This document shows, piece by piece, positions 5,089 to 6,704 of a stretch of 6,704 nucleotides of DNA. Made by a program: the position numbers and the translations under genes. Every line of letters starts with the position of its first letter. Within the stretch, counting starts at the first letter, position 1. The stretch is from Adhaeribacter sp. (GTDB taxonomy: Bacteria; Bacteroidota; Bacteroidia; Cytophagales; Hymenobacteraceae), in the NCBI GenBank assembly GCA_028288395.1, contig JAQBNV010000231.1:1-6704 (forward strand). Reading direction: 5' to 3'. Below the pieces are notes generated by a model. It had not been told where the DNA came from. It made no database searches and was given only the letters and a program-made list of their open reading frames with translations.

Positions 5089-6704
5089 ATGAAAAAAATA
5101 TTGCTGCTGCTGCTGCTGGCGCTTAGCCTACGGCAAATATCATTTGCTACCGAAGATTTAACGAAAGAGAATTTATACCGGTTTACCCTGGACCTGACCC
5201 AGGTGCAGAATGACCGTCTCCAGGTTACCTTAAAAGTTCCCGAAATAAAACAATCCGAAATCATTTATAACATGCCCAAAATAGTGCCGGGTACTTACGC
5301 GGTTTACAACTTCGGGAAATATCTTTCATCGTTTAAAGCGTTGGATAAAAAAGGCCGCGCTTTGCCGGTAGTTCAGCTCGACGAGAACCGCTGGAAAATA
5401 AGCAAAGCCAAAGACCTGGACCGACTGACTTACTGGGTCAGCGACACCTTTGACAATACCCAGCCAGAAGATATCGTTTTTGAACCGGCCGGCACCAACA
5501 TCGAGGAAAACAAAAATTTCCTGCTGAACACCCACGGCTTTATTGGTTACTTCGATGATATGAAGCGCGTGCCTTACGAATTAATTATTATCAAGCCCCG
5601 GCAGTTTTACGGCTCTACTCCCTTAAAAGCGACTAAAACTACTCCTTCTACCGATACCTACCGCATTAATTCTTATATGGAAGTAGTTGATGCGCCGCTG
5701 ATGTACAATGTGCCCGATACCACCCTGCTACACATAGGCGGCGCGGAAGTACTGGTATCGGTGTATACGGCCAAGAAAGACGTGAAATCGGGCGTGATTG
5801 CCCAAAATATCAAAGAGATTCTGGAGGCGCAGAAAAATTATCTGGGTGGCAAACTGCCCGTCGAAAGATATGCTTTCCTGATTTACGTAGACAATGCTTA
5901 CAACACAACCGGATCTTACGGCGCGTTGGAACATTCTTATTCTTCGGTTTATTATTTGCCACCTTTTAATGCGCAGCAGATTGCCAGCCAGATACGGGGC
6001 ATTGCCGCTCACGAATTTTTCCATATCGTAACGCCCCTGAATATTCATGCCGAAGAAATCGGTGATTTTGATTATATCAACCCTCAAATGTCGAAACACT
6101 TGTGGTTATACGAGGGTGTTACCGAGTATTTTGCGTCGCACGTGCAGGTAAACCAGAAACTGATAAGCCCCGAAGAATACTTAGCTAAGCTCCGCCAATA
6201 TATAATAGGATCGCAAAAATACAACGATACCCTGCCGTTTACGGTAATGAGCAAAGGCGCTTTGGACGTGCACGAAAAACAATACGGCAATGTGTATCAG
6301 AAAGGGGCGCTCATTGGTCTGGCGCTGGATATTAAATTACGGGAATTATCGGGTGGTAAATATGGTCTGCGCAACCTCATGCGTGACTTGGCCCGTACCT
6401 ACGGCAAAGACAAATCCTTTAAAGACGAAGAACTTTTTGATAAAATTGCGGCGCTCACGTACCCGGAAATCCGCGACTTTTTCCGGATGTACGTAGAGGG
6501 ATCGGCTCCCTTGGCTTATACCGAAATATTTAAATCAGCCGGGTTGCAGTATGCTCCTCAGTTTAGTGAATTGGTAAACACTTTTGGACAGGTAGAAATT
6601 GCACTGAATAAAGATAGCCTGGTGGTGATTGCTGGCATCGATAATATGAATGCTTTCGGTCAGAAAATGGGGTATCAGGCCGGCGATATTATTCAAAAAA
6701 TTAA
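5089..6704 (+). CDS. Secreted M61-family metallopeptidase (glycyl aminopeptidase-like, PDZ), 3' end cut off
   Basis: Zinc peptidase of the M61 family, expected to be exported and to act on peptides outside the inner membrane. The 538 visible codons begin MKKILLLLLLALSLRQISFA, a clear signal peptide with likely cleavage after A20. The N-terminal beta domain (about 25-190) is followed by the thermolysin-like catalytic domain. This has GALEH (278-282; the family often has GGLEH), the zinc site HEFFH (308-312) with catalytic E309, and the third ligand E342 in LYEGVTEYF. A helical region about 360-490 follows. From about 505 a PDZ domain begins (MGYQAGDIIQKI at the edge), and the frame is still open at the last base; most family members end near 580-620 residues. 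ATG at 5089 is chosen because it gives the signal peptide directly and follows an A/T-rich leader. All active-site residues are present. The gene follows the permease on the same strand after 263 bp, probably as its own transcription unit; no functional link is shown. Confidence 0.94.
   Translation, partial: MKKILLLLLLALSLRQISFATEDLTKENLYRFTLDLTQVQNDRLQVTLKVPEIKQSEIIYNMPKIVPGTYAVYNFGKYLSSFKALDKKGRALPVVQLDENRWKISKAKDLDRLTYWVSDTFDNTQPEDIVFEPAGTNIEENKNFLLNTHGFIGYFDDMKRVPYELIIIKPRQFYGSTPLKATKTTPSTDTYRINSYMEVVDAPLMYNVPDTTLLHIGGAEVLVSVYTAKKDVKSGVIAQNIKEILEAQKNYLGGKLPVERYAFLIYVDNAYNTTGSYGALEHSYSSVYYLPPFNAQQIASQIRGIAAHEFFHIVTPLNIHAEEIGDFDYINPQMSKHLWLYEGVTEYFASHVQVNQKLISPEEYLAKLRQYIIGSQKYNDTLPFTVMSKGALDVHEKQYGNVYQKGALIGLALDIKLRELSGGKYGLRNLMRDLARTYGKDKSFKDEELFDKIAALTYPEIRDFFRMYVEGSAPLAYTEIFKSAGLQYAPQFSELVNTFGQVEIALNKDSLVVIAGIDNMNAFGQKMGYQAGDIIQKI

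Noticed and set aside
5104..5118. Five consecutive CTG codons in the peptidase signal peptide, a possible slippage site.
   Set aside because: Changes by whole repeats stay in frame and only alter leucine number in the hydrophobic core; leucine-rich signal peptides are ordinary.

Overview
The window looks like a chromosomal segment of a Bacteroidota bacterium, probably order Cytophagales (Adhaeribacter/Hymenobacter-like). This is inferred from the characteristic family versions seen: an MLKNYFKIAWRN-type start on the FtsX/MacB permease, a GAFTDA-type NtrC-family regulator paired with an NtrY-like kinase, a secreted M61 peptidase, and A/T-rich start regions without clear Shine-Dalgarno sequences. 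The exact genus cannot be set from the sequence alone.

Layout. Positions 1-676 (minus) hold the N-terminal 225 codons of a membrane sensor histidine kinase that runs off the left edge just before its H-box. Positions 666-2045 (minus) hold a complete sigma-54-dependent response regulator; its stop overlaps the kinase start by 11 bases, so the two form a tightly coupled operon. Positions 2046-2419 are a divergent intergenic region. It holds a near-consensus -24/-12 (sigma-54) promoter reading toward the regulator and, about 130 bp upstream of the predicted start site, a strong palindrome (16 bp perfect core, 22 bp with one mismatched pair). Positions 2420-4825 (plus) hold an eight-helix MacB/FtsX-type ABC permease whose reading frame is broken by a single in-frame TAG at 4655-4657. 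The following 55 codons remain open, in frame and recognisable as the missing last membrane helix and C-terminus. Positions 4826-5088 are non-coding, with weak inverted repeats. Positions 5089-6704 (plus) hold a secreted M61-family metallopeptidase with an intact HEXXH site, cut by the right edge inside its PDZ domain.

How the parts may work together. The kinase has two membrane helices joined by only a few residues, so it has almost no external sensing domain. The regulator is a full sigma-54 activator. The divergent FtsX-type permease has no ATPase in the window. A plausible reading (inference) is a membrane-stress or envelope-transport response unit in which the regulator controls its own operon, and perhaps the permease, from the shared intergenic region. 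The most notable observations are the amber codon in the permease and the palindrome/sigma-54 promoter arrangement. No mobile element, CRISPR array, tRNA or rRNA was seen.
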